A stretch of DNA of 45,701 nucleotides from Candidatus Aadella gelida (lineage in GTDB: Bacteria > Omnitrophota > Gorgyraeia > Tantalellales > Tantalellaceae), in the NCBI GenBank assembly GCA_030765205.1, contig JAVCDB010000033.1, positions 1 through 45,701 of the forward strand. Reading direction: 5' to 3'. Positions 7,239 to 14,326 of this stretch are shown here, piece by piece (position 1 is the first letter of the stretch; every line of letters begins with the position of its first letter). A model generated the notes under the pieces. The model was not told the origin of the DNA, made no database searches, and saw nothing but the letters and a program-made list of their open reading frames with translations. Made by a program: the position numbers and the translations under genes.

Positions 7239-7865
7239 ATGATAGCTCGTATATCCGGCGTTGTTGCGGGGAAAAAGGAAAATACACTTATTTTGGATAC
7301 AGGAGGGATGTGTTATGAAGTGCTCATTCCTCTTGCTGTTATGAATTCTATCAAAGAAGAGAAGACTTTCGAAGAAAAGGTCGAGCTTATAACATATCAT
7401 TATTTTCAAATGTCTCAGACGTCAGCTGTCCCTATACTAATTGGTTTCCAGAACGATATTGAAAAAGAGTTTTTCGAGAAGTTCATCTCAGTATCGGGAA
7501 TAGGACCCAAAGCCGCTTGTAGAGCCTTAGCAGAGCCTTTTTCCGTTATAGCGGGTGCGATAGACCGCGGGGACGAAGTGTATCTTAAAAAACTTCCCGG
7601 GATAGGAAGCCGAAAAGCTGCTGAAATTGTGGCCAAACTTAGAGGTAGGGTCGGGAAGTATGGTCTCATCCAAGATGACGAAAGACGAGAGACGAAGAAC
7701 GAGAAAGAAGACATTAAGTCTGACGCTCTTGAGATATTGCTTCAGCTTCAGTATAAGAAAAATGAGGCTGAAAATATGATAGAAAAAGCGCTGCAAAGGG
7801 AACCGGAACTAAAGACAAGCGAAGAACTTTTGAATGAAGTATATAGAGAAAGATCGGGGAAATAA
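7239..7865 (+). CDS. ruvA: Holliday junction branch migration protein RuvA
   Basis: RuvA binds four-way junctions and loads the RuvB motor. The 208-residue protein has the three expected parts: an N-terminal OB fold (residues 1-65, MIARISGVVAGK...), tandem helix-hairpin-helix motifs (ISVSGIGPKAACRAL and LKKLPGIGSRKAAEIV), and after a charged linker (residues ~143-160) a C-terminal three-helix domain that contacts RuvB. The RBS AGGAGGG is strong. The following 77 bases before ruvB contain a heptamer repeat. Confidence 0.95.
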   Translation: MIARISGVVAGKKENTLILDTGGMCYEVLIPLAVMNSIKEEKTFEEKVELITYHYFQMSQTSAVPILIGFQNDIEKEFFEKFISVSGIGPKAACRALAEPFSVIAGAIDRGDEVYLKKLPGIGSRKAAEIVAKLRGRVGKYGLIQDDERRETKNEKEDIKSDALEILLQLQYKKNEAENMIEKALQREPELKTSEELLNEVYRERSGK

Positions 7866-7869
7866 AAGA

Positions 7870-7918
7870 GACTATAGACCATTGACTATTGACCATAGAC
7901 ATATAATGACCGATGTGG
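7870..7918. repeat. heptamer array with TGACCGATGTG core, ruvA-ruvB
   Basis: 7-mers GACTATA, GACCATT, GACTATT, GACCATA, GACATAT run from 7870 to 7904 and are followed by AATGACCGATGTGG (7905-7918). The same core follows similar arrays at 10393, 14250, 24533 and 27177. Confidence 0.75.
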
Positions 7919-7942
7919 AAAAAGTTTAAAGGGTAACCAAAT

Positions 7943-8995
7943 ATGAGTGAAGAGGCTAAAAGACAAAAGTTTGAGGATAAAGGGGAAGAGATCATTCGTC
8001 AGGAAGAGACAGAAGACGATCTTATAATGAACTTGTCTCTCAGGCCCCAGATGCTGTCCGATTTTGTCGGCCAGAATTCAGTGGTTGATTCTCTTTTAAT
8101 AGCGATCGAAGCTTCCAGAAAAAGAGATGAACCTATGGAACATCTTCTTTTATCGGGACCTCCGGGACTCGGGAAAACGTCTCTAGCAAGGATAATCGCA
8201 AATGAAAGAGGTTCCAAAATAACCGCTACTTCAGGACCTGCGATAGATAGAGCGGGTGATCTTATAGGTATAATGACCAATCTTGCCGAAGGTGACGTTC
8301 TTTTTATAGATGAAATACACAGGCTTTCAAAAGTAGTAGAGGAATTCATTTATCCGGCAATGGAAAACTCTCAAATAGATTTCTTGGTAGATAAAGGGCC
8401 ATATGCAAAGACCGTAAAATTCAATCTCAAAAGGTTCACGCTTATAGGGGCGACTACGCGGTCGGGTCTTTTGAGCGCTCCGCTTCGGGATAGATTCGGC
8501 ATATCATATCATCTTGATTTTTATTCTTCAGAGGATCTGGTCCAGATAATCAAACGGTCTGCGGGTCTTTTGGGTATACATGTCGACGAGGAAGGGGCTT
8601 TTGAGATAGCTATAAGATCTAGAGGGACTCCACGTATAGCTAACAGGCTTCTTAGAAGAGTAAGAGATTGGGTTGAGGTCAAAGCTGACGGCAAAATAAC
8701 AGCCGAAGCCGCAGTAAATGCGCTTGCTATACATGGTATTGATGAAAAAGGTCTTAATCGAATAGATAGAAAATTGCTTGATGTTATGTACTCTTCATAT
8801 AAAGGAGGTCCGGTCGGCATAGAAGCGTTGGCATCGTCGCTTAATGAGGAATCGGACACTATAGAGGACGTTGTCGAGCCGTATCTTCTAAAAATGGGTT
8901 TTTTACGACGTACTCCACGCGGGCGGGAACTTACAGAAGAAGCCGTTAAATATATAGGGAAAATAAGCGGCCAGAAGAAAGATCTTTTCAGTTAA
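7943..8995 (+). CDS. ruvB: Holliday junction DNA helicase RuvB
   Basis: The AAA+ motor of the RuvAB branch-migration complex, 350 residues. Walker A SGPPGLGKTS (71-80), Walker B FIDEIHRL (D123, E124), sensor 1 GATTRSG and the arginine-finger region PLRDRFG are all visible, followed by the winged-helix C-terminal domain (GPVGIEALASSL...PYLLKMGFLRRTPRGR). The N-terminus is about 15 residues longer and more acidic than in many RuvB proteins, which may be a start-site question; the annotated ATG has only a modest RBS (AAAGGGT). It completes the ruvCAB cluster. Confidence 0.95.
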   Translation: MSEEAKRQKFEDKGEEIIRQEETEDDLIMNLSLRPQMLSDFVGQNSVVDSLLIAIEASRKRDEPMEHLLLSGPPGLGKTSLARIIANERGSKITATSGPAIDRAGDLIGIMTNLAEGDVLFIDEIHRLSKVVEEFIYPAMENSQIDFLVDKGPYAKTVKFNLKRFTLIGATTRSGLLSAPLRDRFGISYHLDFYSSEDLVQIIKRSAGLLGIHVDEEGAFEIAIRSRGTPRIANRLLRRVRDWVEVKADGKITAEAAVNALAIHGIDEKGLNRIDRKLLDVMYSSYKGGPVGIEALASSLNEESDTIEDVVEPYLLKMGFLRRTPRGRELTEEAVKYIGKISGQKKDLFS

Positions 8996-9204
8996 TGAGC
9001 GAGGTTCCGGCCAGGCGTATCAAATCGGGTCAGATAAATAGTGAAAAGTATTGTCACATGTCAGCAAACTTCCCAGTTTTTTAATAGAACGCAAAAAATT
9101 TATGTTATATTTTCCAGCTGTTACTTATATCCGCGACAGTGTGGTCTTTTAGGTATGGATGAATATAACCTGTAGAAAATAGCGCGAAATTTAACCTTTA
9201 TGTT

Positions 9205-10368
9205 ATGAAAAAAGTTACGAGTGTGATCATTATTTTTCTGGCGGGGATTTTATGTTTTAGGTTCTTTTTGGTGCCGCCGAGTACATATATCACCAAGAAA
9301 GAACCTTTTATGGTGCGCGTAAGATTACTCAAGAGTTCGGATAAAATAGATATTTCTTCTCTATCGGGATGTAAGGTAGTCAAAAAGGGGACGGATATTA
9401 TTCTTGGAAACTATGGGAAGGACCTTTCAGTGCGGCCTGAGGAAAGATCTATACTCATCAATGACCAGAAACTTTCCGTAGGTGGAGTAACGATTATTCC
9501 GAAAAAGAAGGATACTTTACTTGTTAATAAGACTAGGTATAGAGGTGAAATAAATATATTAAATACTCCTAGTGGTCTTGACGTGATCAATGTTGTTGGA
9601 CTTGAGAATTATCTTAAAGGCGTTGTTCCTCGGGAGATGAACCGGTTCTGGCCGATGGCTGCCATGCAAGCGCAGGCAATAGCATCGCGGAGTTTTGCTG
9701 CAGGAAAAGCCTTGGGAAGGACAAAAGAAGAATATGATATAAGGGCAGATACATTTTCGCAGGTTTACGGAGGCCGTTCAAGTGAAAGATGGCGGTCTAC
9801 TAAGGCTGTCGTTGGTACAAAAGATAAGGTGCTGGTATATGACGGAGAGGTTGTTCCTGCGTATTTTCATTCATGTTGCGGAGGGTATACCCGAGACGTA
9901 TCCGAAGCCTGGGGAGGACGACAGAAACCACTGAAAAAGGTTAGATGTGAGTACTGTAAATTATCACCGCATTTTAGGTGGAGAATAAAGATACCTCAGA
10001 AAGAGATACAAGAAAAGCTTAATAAAAAAGGATATTCTATAGAACGTATAGACGATATAATTGAGGGAGAGAGAGATACCTCCGGCAGGATGAAATATCT
10101 GAGGATAAAATCTGGGAACAGGTGGTTCGAGATCAAGGTCGACGAGTTTCGTTCGGCGGTAGGCAGCAGGACAATAAAAAGTTCAAATTTTCATATAAAA
10201 AAATATCCAAGGTTCTATCTGTTCAGCGGGTATGGATGGGGGCATGGCGTGGGAATGTGCCAGTGGGGAGCTTTAGGAATGGCTTTAAAAAGGAACAGTA
10301 AAGAGAAAATATTGGATAAGTATTATCCCGGAGCAGAAATAAAGGAATTAAGTAAGGTGGTAAAGTGA
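9205..10368 (+). CDS. SpoIID/LytB domain protein (peptidoglycan remodelling)
   Basis: The 387-residue exported protein has an N-terminal hydrophobic signal segment (residues 4-20) and a SpoIID domain: GLENYLKGVVPREM, WPMAAMQAQAIASRSFA, the CCGG segment in FHSCCGGYTRDVSEAWGG, and the closing GYGWGHGVGMCQWGA motif. SpoIID of Bacillus is a lytic transglycosylase; related proteins in non-sporulating bacteria act on denuded glycan strands. No other sporulation gene is here, so a vegetative wall or division role is inferred. The 209-base gap before it shows only an AT-rich stretch and no clear promoter. Its stop codon begins a heptamer array. Confidence 0.9.
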   Translation: MKKVTSVIIIFLAGILCFRFFLVPPSTYITKKEPFMVRVRLLKSSDKIDISSLSGCKVVKKGTDIILGNYGKDLSVRPEERSILINDQKLSVGGVTIIPKKKDTLLVNKTRYRGEINILNTPSGLDVINVVGLENYLKGVVPREMNRFWPMAAMQAQAIASRSFAAGKALGRTKEEYDIRADTFSQVYGGRSSERWRSTKAVVGTKDKVLVYDGEVVPAYFHSCCGGYTRDVSEAWGGRQKPLKKVRCEYCKLSPHFRWRIKIPQKEIQEKLNKKGYSIERIDDIIEGERDTSGRMKYLRIKSGNRWFEIKVDEFRSAVGSRTIKSSNFHIKKYPRFYLFSGYGWGHGVGMCQWGALGMALKRNSKEKILDKYYPGAEIKELSKVVK

Positions 10369-10451
10369 ACAGTGAACAGTGAATAGTTTTTATTGACCGA
10401 TGTGCCGCTCCTTAGAGCTGAACTATTTAACAATTTAACCATTAAACTATT
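10365..10451. repeat. heptamer arrays flanking TTGACCGATGTG, spoIID-queA
   Basis: Left 7-mers GTGAACA, GTGAACA, GTGAATA, GTTTTTA (10365-10392), then the core TTGACCGATGTG (10393-10404), a 16-base spacer, then right 7-mers AACTATT, TAACAAT, TTAACCA, TTAAACT (10421-10448) reaching to within 3 bases of the queA start codon. Left and right arms are partly complementary (GAATAGTT/AACTATT). Confidence 0.85.
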
Positions 10452-11462
10452 ATGAAATTAAAAGAGTTTGTATATGATCTTCCTAAAGAACTGATAGCGC
10501 AGGAACCCTTGAAGAAAAGGGATACCTCCAGGCTTATGGTGATGGATCGGGCTGCAAAAACGGCGAAAATGGGAGCTTTTAGAGATATACTCGCACATAT
10601 TAAAAAAGGTGATTGTGTAGTTTTTAACGATACGAGGGTTGTACCTGTAAGATTTTATGGAAAAAGGAAAACGGGTGGGAAGGTGGAGATATTTCTTTTG
10701 AATCCGTGGGAAAAGTCTCTCGAGGCACTTGTCCGGCCCTCGAAACGGGTTAAGGAAGGTGAAGTTGTCGAACTCGAAAACGGCATTAATGTTACGGTAG
10801 GAGGCAGGACCGATATAGGCAGATCAGTTGAATTTAATGTACCACTCGCAGACGCTCTTAAGACCGGCCATGTACCTCTCCCGCCGTATATATCCAGAGA
10901 GGATAATGATGAGGATAAGGAAACCTATCAGACTGTATATGCCCGTAAGCCCGGAGCAACAGCCTCCCCAACAGCGGGGCTGCATTTTACTGAAGAGCTT
11001 ATCTCTGAAATAAAAAATAAGGGAGCTGAAATAGCGTATGTTACTTTACATACCAGTTACGGGACATTTGCTCCGGTAAGTACCGAGGAAATTGAGGATC
11101 ATCCCATGCATGAGGAATATTATGAGCTTACAGATAGTGCAGCGAGATCGATCAATACAGCGAAAAGAAGTGGAGGAAAAGTTTTAGCTGTGGGAACAAC
11201 TTCTGTCCGCGTTCTTGAAACAGCTGCCGCAGAGAATGGAACGGTCGAAGCAGGTTCCGGTATGACATGTATTTTTATTTATCCGGGATACCGATTCAAA
11301 ATAATTGACGGTATGGTAACAAATTTTCATCTTCCGGGGTCTACGCTTCTTATGCTTGTCAGCGCTTTCGCTGACAGAGAGTTTGTTGTCAGAACATATG
11401 AACAAGCTATTAAGGAAAAATTCAGATTTTTCAGTTATGGTGACGCAATGCTGATAGTCTGA
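10452..11462 (+). CDS. queA: S-adenosylmethionine:tRNA ribosyltransferase-isomerase QueA
   Basis: QueA transfers the ribosyl part of S-adenosylmethionine to preQ1 in tRNA, forming epoxyqueuosine. The 336-residue protein has the full family pattern: FVYDLPKELIAQEPLKKRDTSRLMV, VVFNDTRVVPVRF, ATASPTAGLHFTEEL, VTLHTSYGTFAPV, and GTTSVRVLETAA with FHLPGSTLLMLVSAF near the end. Tgt, which acts earlier in the same pathway, lies 1.3 kb downstream. There is no Shine-Dalgarno; the start codon directly abuts a heptamer repeat array, so initiation is unusual. Confidence 0.95.
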   Translation: MKLKEFVYDLPKELIAQEPLKKRDTSRLMVMDRAAKTAKMGAFRDILAHIKKGDCVVFNDTRVVPVRFYGKRKTGGKVEIFLLNPWEKSLEALVRPSKRVKEGEVVELENGINVTVGGRTDIGRSVEFNVPLADALKTGHVPLPPYISREDNDEDKETYQTVYARKPGATASPTAGLHFTEELISEIKNKGAEIAYVTLHTSYGTFAPVSTEEIEDHPMHEEYYELTDSAARSINTAKRSGGKVLAVGTTSVRVLETAAAENGTVEAGSGMTCIFIYPGYRFKIIDGMVTNFHLPGSTLLMLVSAFADREFVVRTYEQAIKEKFRFFSYGDAMLIV

Positions 11463-11485
11463 CATATCAAGGATAAAAGGGAAAT

Positions 11486-12217
11486 ATGGAAAAGAAAAGA
11501 GAAAGCGGTAGGAAATGCGAGAATATAGAAGAAGCATTAAGGAATACCGAAGAGAAATACAAGATGCTTTATGAAACTTCACGCGACACTATAATGATAG
11601 TTAACCCGGAGAAAGGATTCCTTAGCGGGAATAAGGCAACTTTAGAGATGTTCGGATGTGCGGACGAGAAGGAGTTTATATCCATGTCGCCGGGACAAGT
11701 ATCGCCCGAGTATCAGCCGGATGGTAAACTATCCACAGTAAAATCTCAAAAGATGATGTCAAAAGCACTTAAAGAGGGGTCTTATTTCTTTGAATGGAAA
11801 CACAAAAGAAGGGATGGGGCGGAATTCTTTGCAACGGTACTTTTGACAAGGGCGGATGTGCAGGGTGAAGATGTTTTGCAGGCCACGGTACGAGATGTTA
11901 GCACAAGGAAACAAGACCAGGCTGCATTAGAAAAAAAGACAGCTCTTTTGAATCAGACAAATAAGGAACTTAATCAAAAGATAAAAGAGCTTGAGAAGGC
12001 ATTGAGTCATATTAAGAGGCTTGAAGGACTTGTTCCTATATGCGCAAACTGTAAAAAGATGAGAAAAGATGAAGACAATCCTAAGGATAGGTCTTCTTGG
12101 ATCCCCATTGAGAAGTATATATCCGACAGGACAGAAGCTAATTTCACTCATGGCCTGTGCCCGGACTGCGTAACGAAACTGTACGGGGAAATGAGGCGAA
12201 AAGCCCAGCGGGCATAA
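11486..12217 (+). CDS. PAS domain protein with C-terminal four-cysteine domain
   Basis: The 243-residue cytoplasmic protein has a PAS domain (about residues 20-145, ending ATVRDVSTRKQDQ), a coiled coil (148-180) and a C-terminal module with C186-x2-C189 and C225-x2-C228 in the pattern GLVPICANCKKMR...HGLCPDCVTKLY. That module recurs at the ends of PAS and receiver proteins in several environmental bacteria and probably binds a metal. No kinase, cyclase or methyl-acceptor domain follows, so the output is unknown; it may pass a signal by protein contact, perhaps with the receiver protein encoded next. The RBS is AAAAGGGA. Confidence 0.8.
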   Translation: MEKKRESGRKCENIEEALRNTEEKYKMLYETSRDTIMIVNPEKGFLSGNKATLEMFGCADEKEFISMSPGQVSPEYQPDGKLSTVKSQKMMSKALKEGSYFFEWKHKRRDGAEFFATVLLTRADVQGEDVLQATVRDVSTRKQDQAALEKKTALLNQTNKELNQKIKELEKALSHIKRLEGLVPICANCKKMRKDEDNPKDRSSWIPIEKYISDRTEANFTHGLCPDCVTKLYGEMRRKAQRA

Positions 12218-12305
12218 TAACATTTTGAAAAAAAAGAAAAAAAATGGTAAAATAACGGAACTTTATTGTTTGTAGATAGTTATGAAAATATAAGTTATAT
12301 TTGGA

Positions 12306-12671
12306 ATGGGAATGAATAAAAAAAGAAAAAAAATAGTTATAGCTGATGATAATGTCGAGTTATGCGATCTCGTGAATGATATCATGGAACGCATGGGGCA
12401 TGAAGTTGATTCTGTATATAACGGATATGAGCTTATAGCTTATATGGAAAAAAACAATCCTGCCGTTATAATTTTGGATCTTATGATGCCGGGTAAGGAC
12501 GGATTGTCCGTAATTTCTACTATTAAAGAAATGTCTCCGTACTCAAGGATAGTTATATATAGCGGATACAAGGAATATGAGGACAGTGTTTATTCTAGGG
12601 CAGCGGATAATTTTGTGCTTAAAGGCGGAAGTATCCAAGACCTAGTCTCTGCTGTAGAACAGTGCCTGTGA
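12306..12671 (+). CDS. stand-alone response regulator receiver domain (CheY-like)
   Basis: A 121-residue single receiver domain. The acidic pocket D14-D15, phosphoacceptor D58 (in LDLMMPGKDG), switch residue S86 and lysine K106 are all present, so it should be phosphorylated. There is no output domain; it probably acts by binding a partner. The start may be the ATG at 12306 or 12312. The preceding PAS protein lacks a kinase, so the cognate kinase lies elsewhere. It is closed by an intrinsic terminator. Confidence 0.85.
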   Translation: MGMNKKRKKIVIADDNVELCDLVNDIMERMGHEVDSVYNGYELIAYMEKNNPAVIILDLMMPGKDGLSVISTIKEMSPYSRIVIYSGYKEYEDSVYSRAADNFVLKGGSIQDLVSAVEQCL

Positions 12672-12700
12672 AGGTAAAAGAACTGGAAGAAAAAACAGAA

Positions 12701-12731
12701 AATAGAGAGATATAATCTCTCTATTTTTTTA
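12701..12731 (+). terminator. intrinsic terminator after the receiver gene
   Basis: AATAGAGAGA (12701-12710) and TCTCTCTATT (12716-12725) form a perfect 10-bp stem with a 5-base loop, followed by a run of T. Any transcript for tgt must start after it or read through. Confidence 0.85.
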
Positions 12732-12776
12732 TTTGGTTTGAATAGAGACTTTAACAGAAAAACAGAAAAGGAAAAT

Positions 12777-13886
12777 ATGGATTTTAAGGTCATACATGAA
12801 GATACAGGGTCGAAGGCTCGTTATGGAAAAATGAGTACATTGCACGGGGAAGTGGAAACGCCTGTTTTTATGCCGGTAGCTACGCAGGGATCAGTTAAAG
12901 GGATATCCGGTATGGAACTAGATTCCTGCGGCGTGGAGATGGTAATTTCTAATGCGTACCATCTATATATGAGGCCTGGTGAAGATATTATGAATAAAGC
13001 TGAGGGTCTTCATAAATTCATGGGGTGGAATAAGCCTATAACTACCGATAGTGGAGGGTTTCAGGTGTTCAGTCTGGCGGATCTTCGAAAGATAAAAGAA
13101 GAAGGGGTCGAGTTTAGGTCACATATAGACGGTTCTCTTCACTTTTTCACTCCGGAAAACATTGTGGATTTTCAGTTGGTTCTGGGTAGCGATATAATTA
13201 TGCCGTTAGATGAGTGCGTGCATTATCCCGCGACTCGGGAATATGTGGAAGACTCTGTCGATCTCACACTTAAATGGGCCGCTCGATCAAAGAAGAGGAT
13301 GATAGAAAAGAAAGCAAAAAGCGCCTTATTCGGGATAGTGCAGGGAAGTACATATAAAGATCAAAGGAAGAAATGTGCTGAAGAACTTTCTGCTATGGAT
13401 TTTGACGGGTATTCGATAGGGGGAATAGGGGTCGGTGAACCTACAGAACTTATAAACGAAATGACGGAGCTTACGACTTCGTTCCTTCCGCGTAATAAGG
13501 TAAGGTATCTCATGGGAGTGGGGGTTCCAGGAGACATGCTTGAAGCTATATCATGCGGTGTGGATATGTTTGATTGCGTCATTCCTACGCGTAACGGACG
13601 TAATGGTCAGGCATTTACCTTCACGGGAGAGAAACAGATAAGAAACGCTGTTTTTAAAGAGGATTTCATGCCGATAGAGGAAGGTTGTGATTGTTTTGCG
13701 TGCAAGAACTATACCAAGGGTTATATAAGGCATTTGCTGAACGCTAAAGAGATGCTTGCTTCCAGACTTGTTACTTTGCATAATATCTCTTTTTATGTTA
13801 AACTTATACGAAATTCAAGAGAAGCCATTAAGGAGAACCGGTTTTCGGAGTTTAAGAAAGAATTTATTAAAAAATATAGAAACTAA
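12777..13886 (+). CDS. tgt: queuine/preQ1 tRNA-guanine transglycosylase Tgt
   Basis: Tgt exchanges G34 of GUN-anticodon tRNAs for preQ1. From the ATG at 12777 the product has 369 residues with the family start (DFKVIHEDTGSKARYGKM), ITTDSGGFQVFSL containing the base-recognition Asp (D91), VQGSTY, YLMGVGVPGDM, the nucleophile region DMFDCVIPTRNGRNG and the zinc site CDCFAC...LHN. A longer frame from a TTG at 12738 would start inside the preceding terminator region and is not used. It begins the typical tgt-yajC-secDF string; yajC starts 13 bases after it. Confidence 0.95.
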   Translation: MDFKVIHEDTGSKARYGKMSTLHGEVETPVFMPVATQGSVKGISGMELDSCGVEMVISNAYHLYMRPGEDIMNKAEGLHKFMGWNKPITTDSGGFQVFSLADLRKIKEEGVEFRSHIDGSLHFFTPENIVDFQLVLGSDIIMPLDECVHYPATREYVEDSVDLTLKWAARSKKRMIEKKAKSALFGIVQGSTYKDQRKKCAEELSAMDFDGYSIGGIGVGEPTELINEMTELTTSFLPRNKVRYLMGVGVPGDMLEAISCGVDMFDCVIPTRNGRNGQAFTFTGEKQIRNAVFKEDFMPIEEGCDCFACKNYTKGYIRHLLNAKEMLASRLVTLHNISFYVKLIRNSREAIKENRFSEFKKEFIKKYRN

Positions 13887-13899
13887 ACAAGGAGAAGAT

Positions 13900-14214
13900 A
13901 TGTTGTCATTAGCATTTGCACAAACAGCTTCCGGAGCTGGAGAAGGACAAGTAGCGGCAAACCCTATAATGAGTTTGATGCCGATATTGCTTATTTTTGT
14001 CGTATTTTATTTTCTGCTTATAAAACCTCAGAAAAAACAACAAAAGGTCCACGCCGAGATGCTGAATATGCTTAAAAAGAACGATGAAGTTGTGACTGGC
14101 GGCGGTATTTATGGGACCATTGTAAATATTCAGGATGATATTATAACTTTGCGTATAGACGATAATACTAGGATTAAGATGCAGAAGGGTTCTATATCTA
14201 GGCTAAAAAAGTAA
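13900..14214 (+). CDS. yajC: preprotein translocase accessory subunit YajC
   Basis: The 104-residue protein has one transmembrane helix (about residues 23-41, LMPILLIFVVFYFLLI) followed by the family motif KPQKKQQKVHAEML and a small basic domain with VVTGGGIYGTIVNI. It associates with SecDF at the Sec translocon. The ATG at 13900 is chosen because AAGGAGAAG precedes it; longer in-frame starts lie inside tgt. A heptamer repeat element separates it from secDF. Confidence 0.95.
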   Translation: MLSLAFAQTASGAGEGQVAANPIMSLMPILLIFVVFYFLLIKPQKKQQKVHAEMLNMLKKNDEVVTGGGIYGTIVNIQDDIITLRIDDNTRIKMQKGSISRLKK

Positions 14215-14218
14215 GTTT

Positions 14219-14299
14219 GTAGTGAGTAGTGAGTAGTTTATAGTTTGTATTGACCGATATGATATTCCTTTAAACTACCAACTATGAACAATGAACTAC
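14219..14299. repeat. heptamer arrays flanking TTGACCGATATG, yajC-secDF
   Basis: Left 7-mers GTAGTGA, GTAGTGA, GTAGTTT, ATAGTTT (14219-14246), then core TTGACCGATATG (14250-14261), then right 7-mers AAACTAC, CAACTAT, GAACAAT, GAACTAC (14272-14299). The right arms complement the left (GTAGTTT/AAACTAC). One base of the core differs from the other copies. Confidence 0.85.
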
Positions 14300-14326
14300 G
14301 AGCTAATCAAGAAAGGAATAGAAGGT

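Noticed and set aside
7870-7918. CRISPR array or tandem repeat locus
   Set aside because: Units are 7 bases, degenerate and without spacers; no cas genes.
8996-9204. Possible RNA gene in the ruvB-spoIID gap
   Set aside because: No stable stem, tRNA arm or terminator could be drawn; the stretch is simply AT-rich.
10393-10404. TTGACC of the core as a -35 promoter box
   Set aside because: No -10 box is found at 16-18 bases downstream in a consistent way across the copies.
12738-12776. Longer tgt start at TTG 12738
   Set aside because: The extra 13 codons lie right after the terminator, lack an RBS and do not match the family N-terminus.
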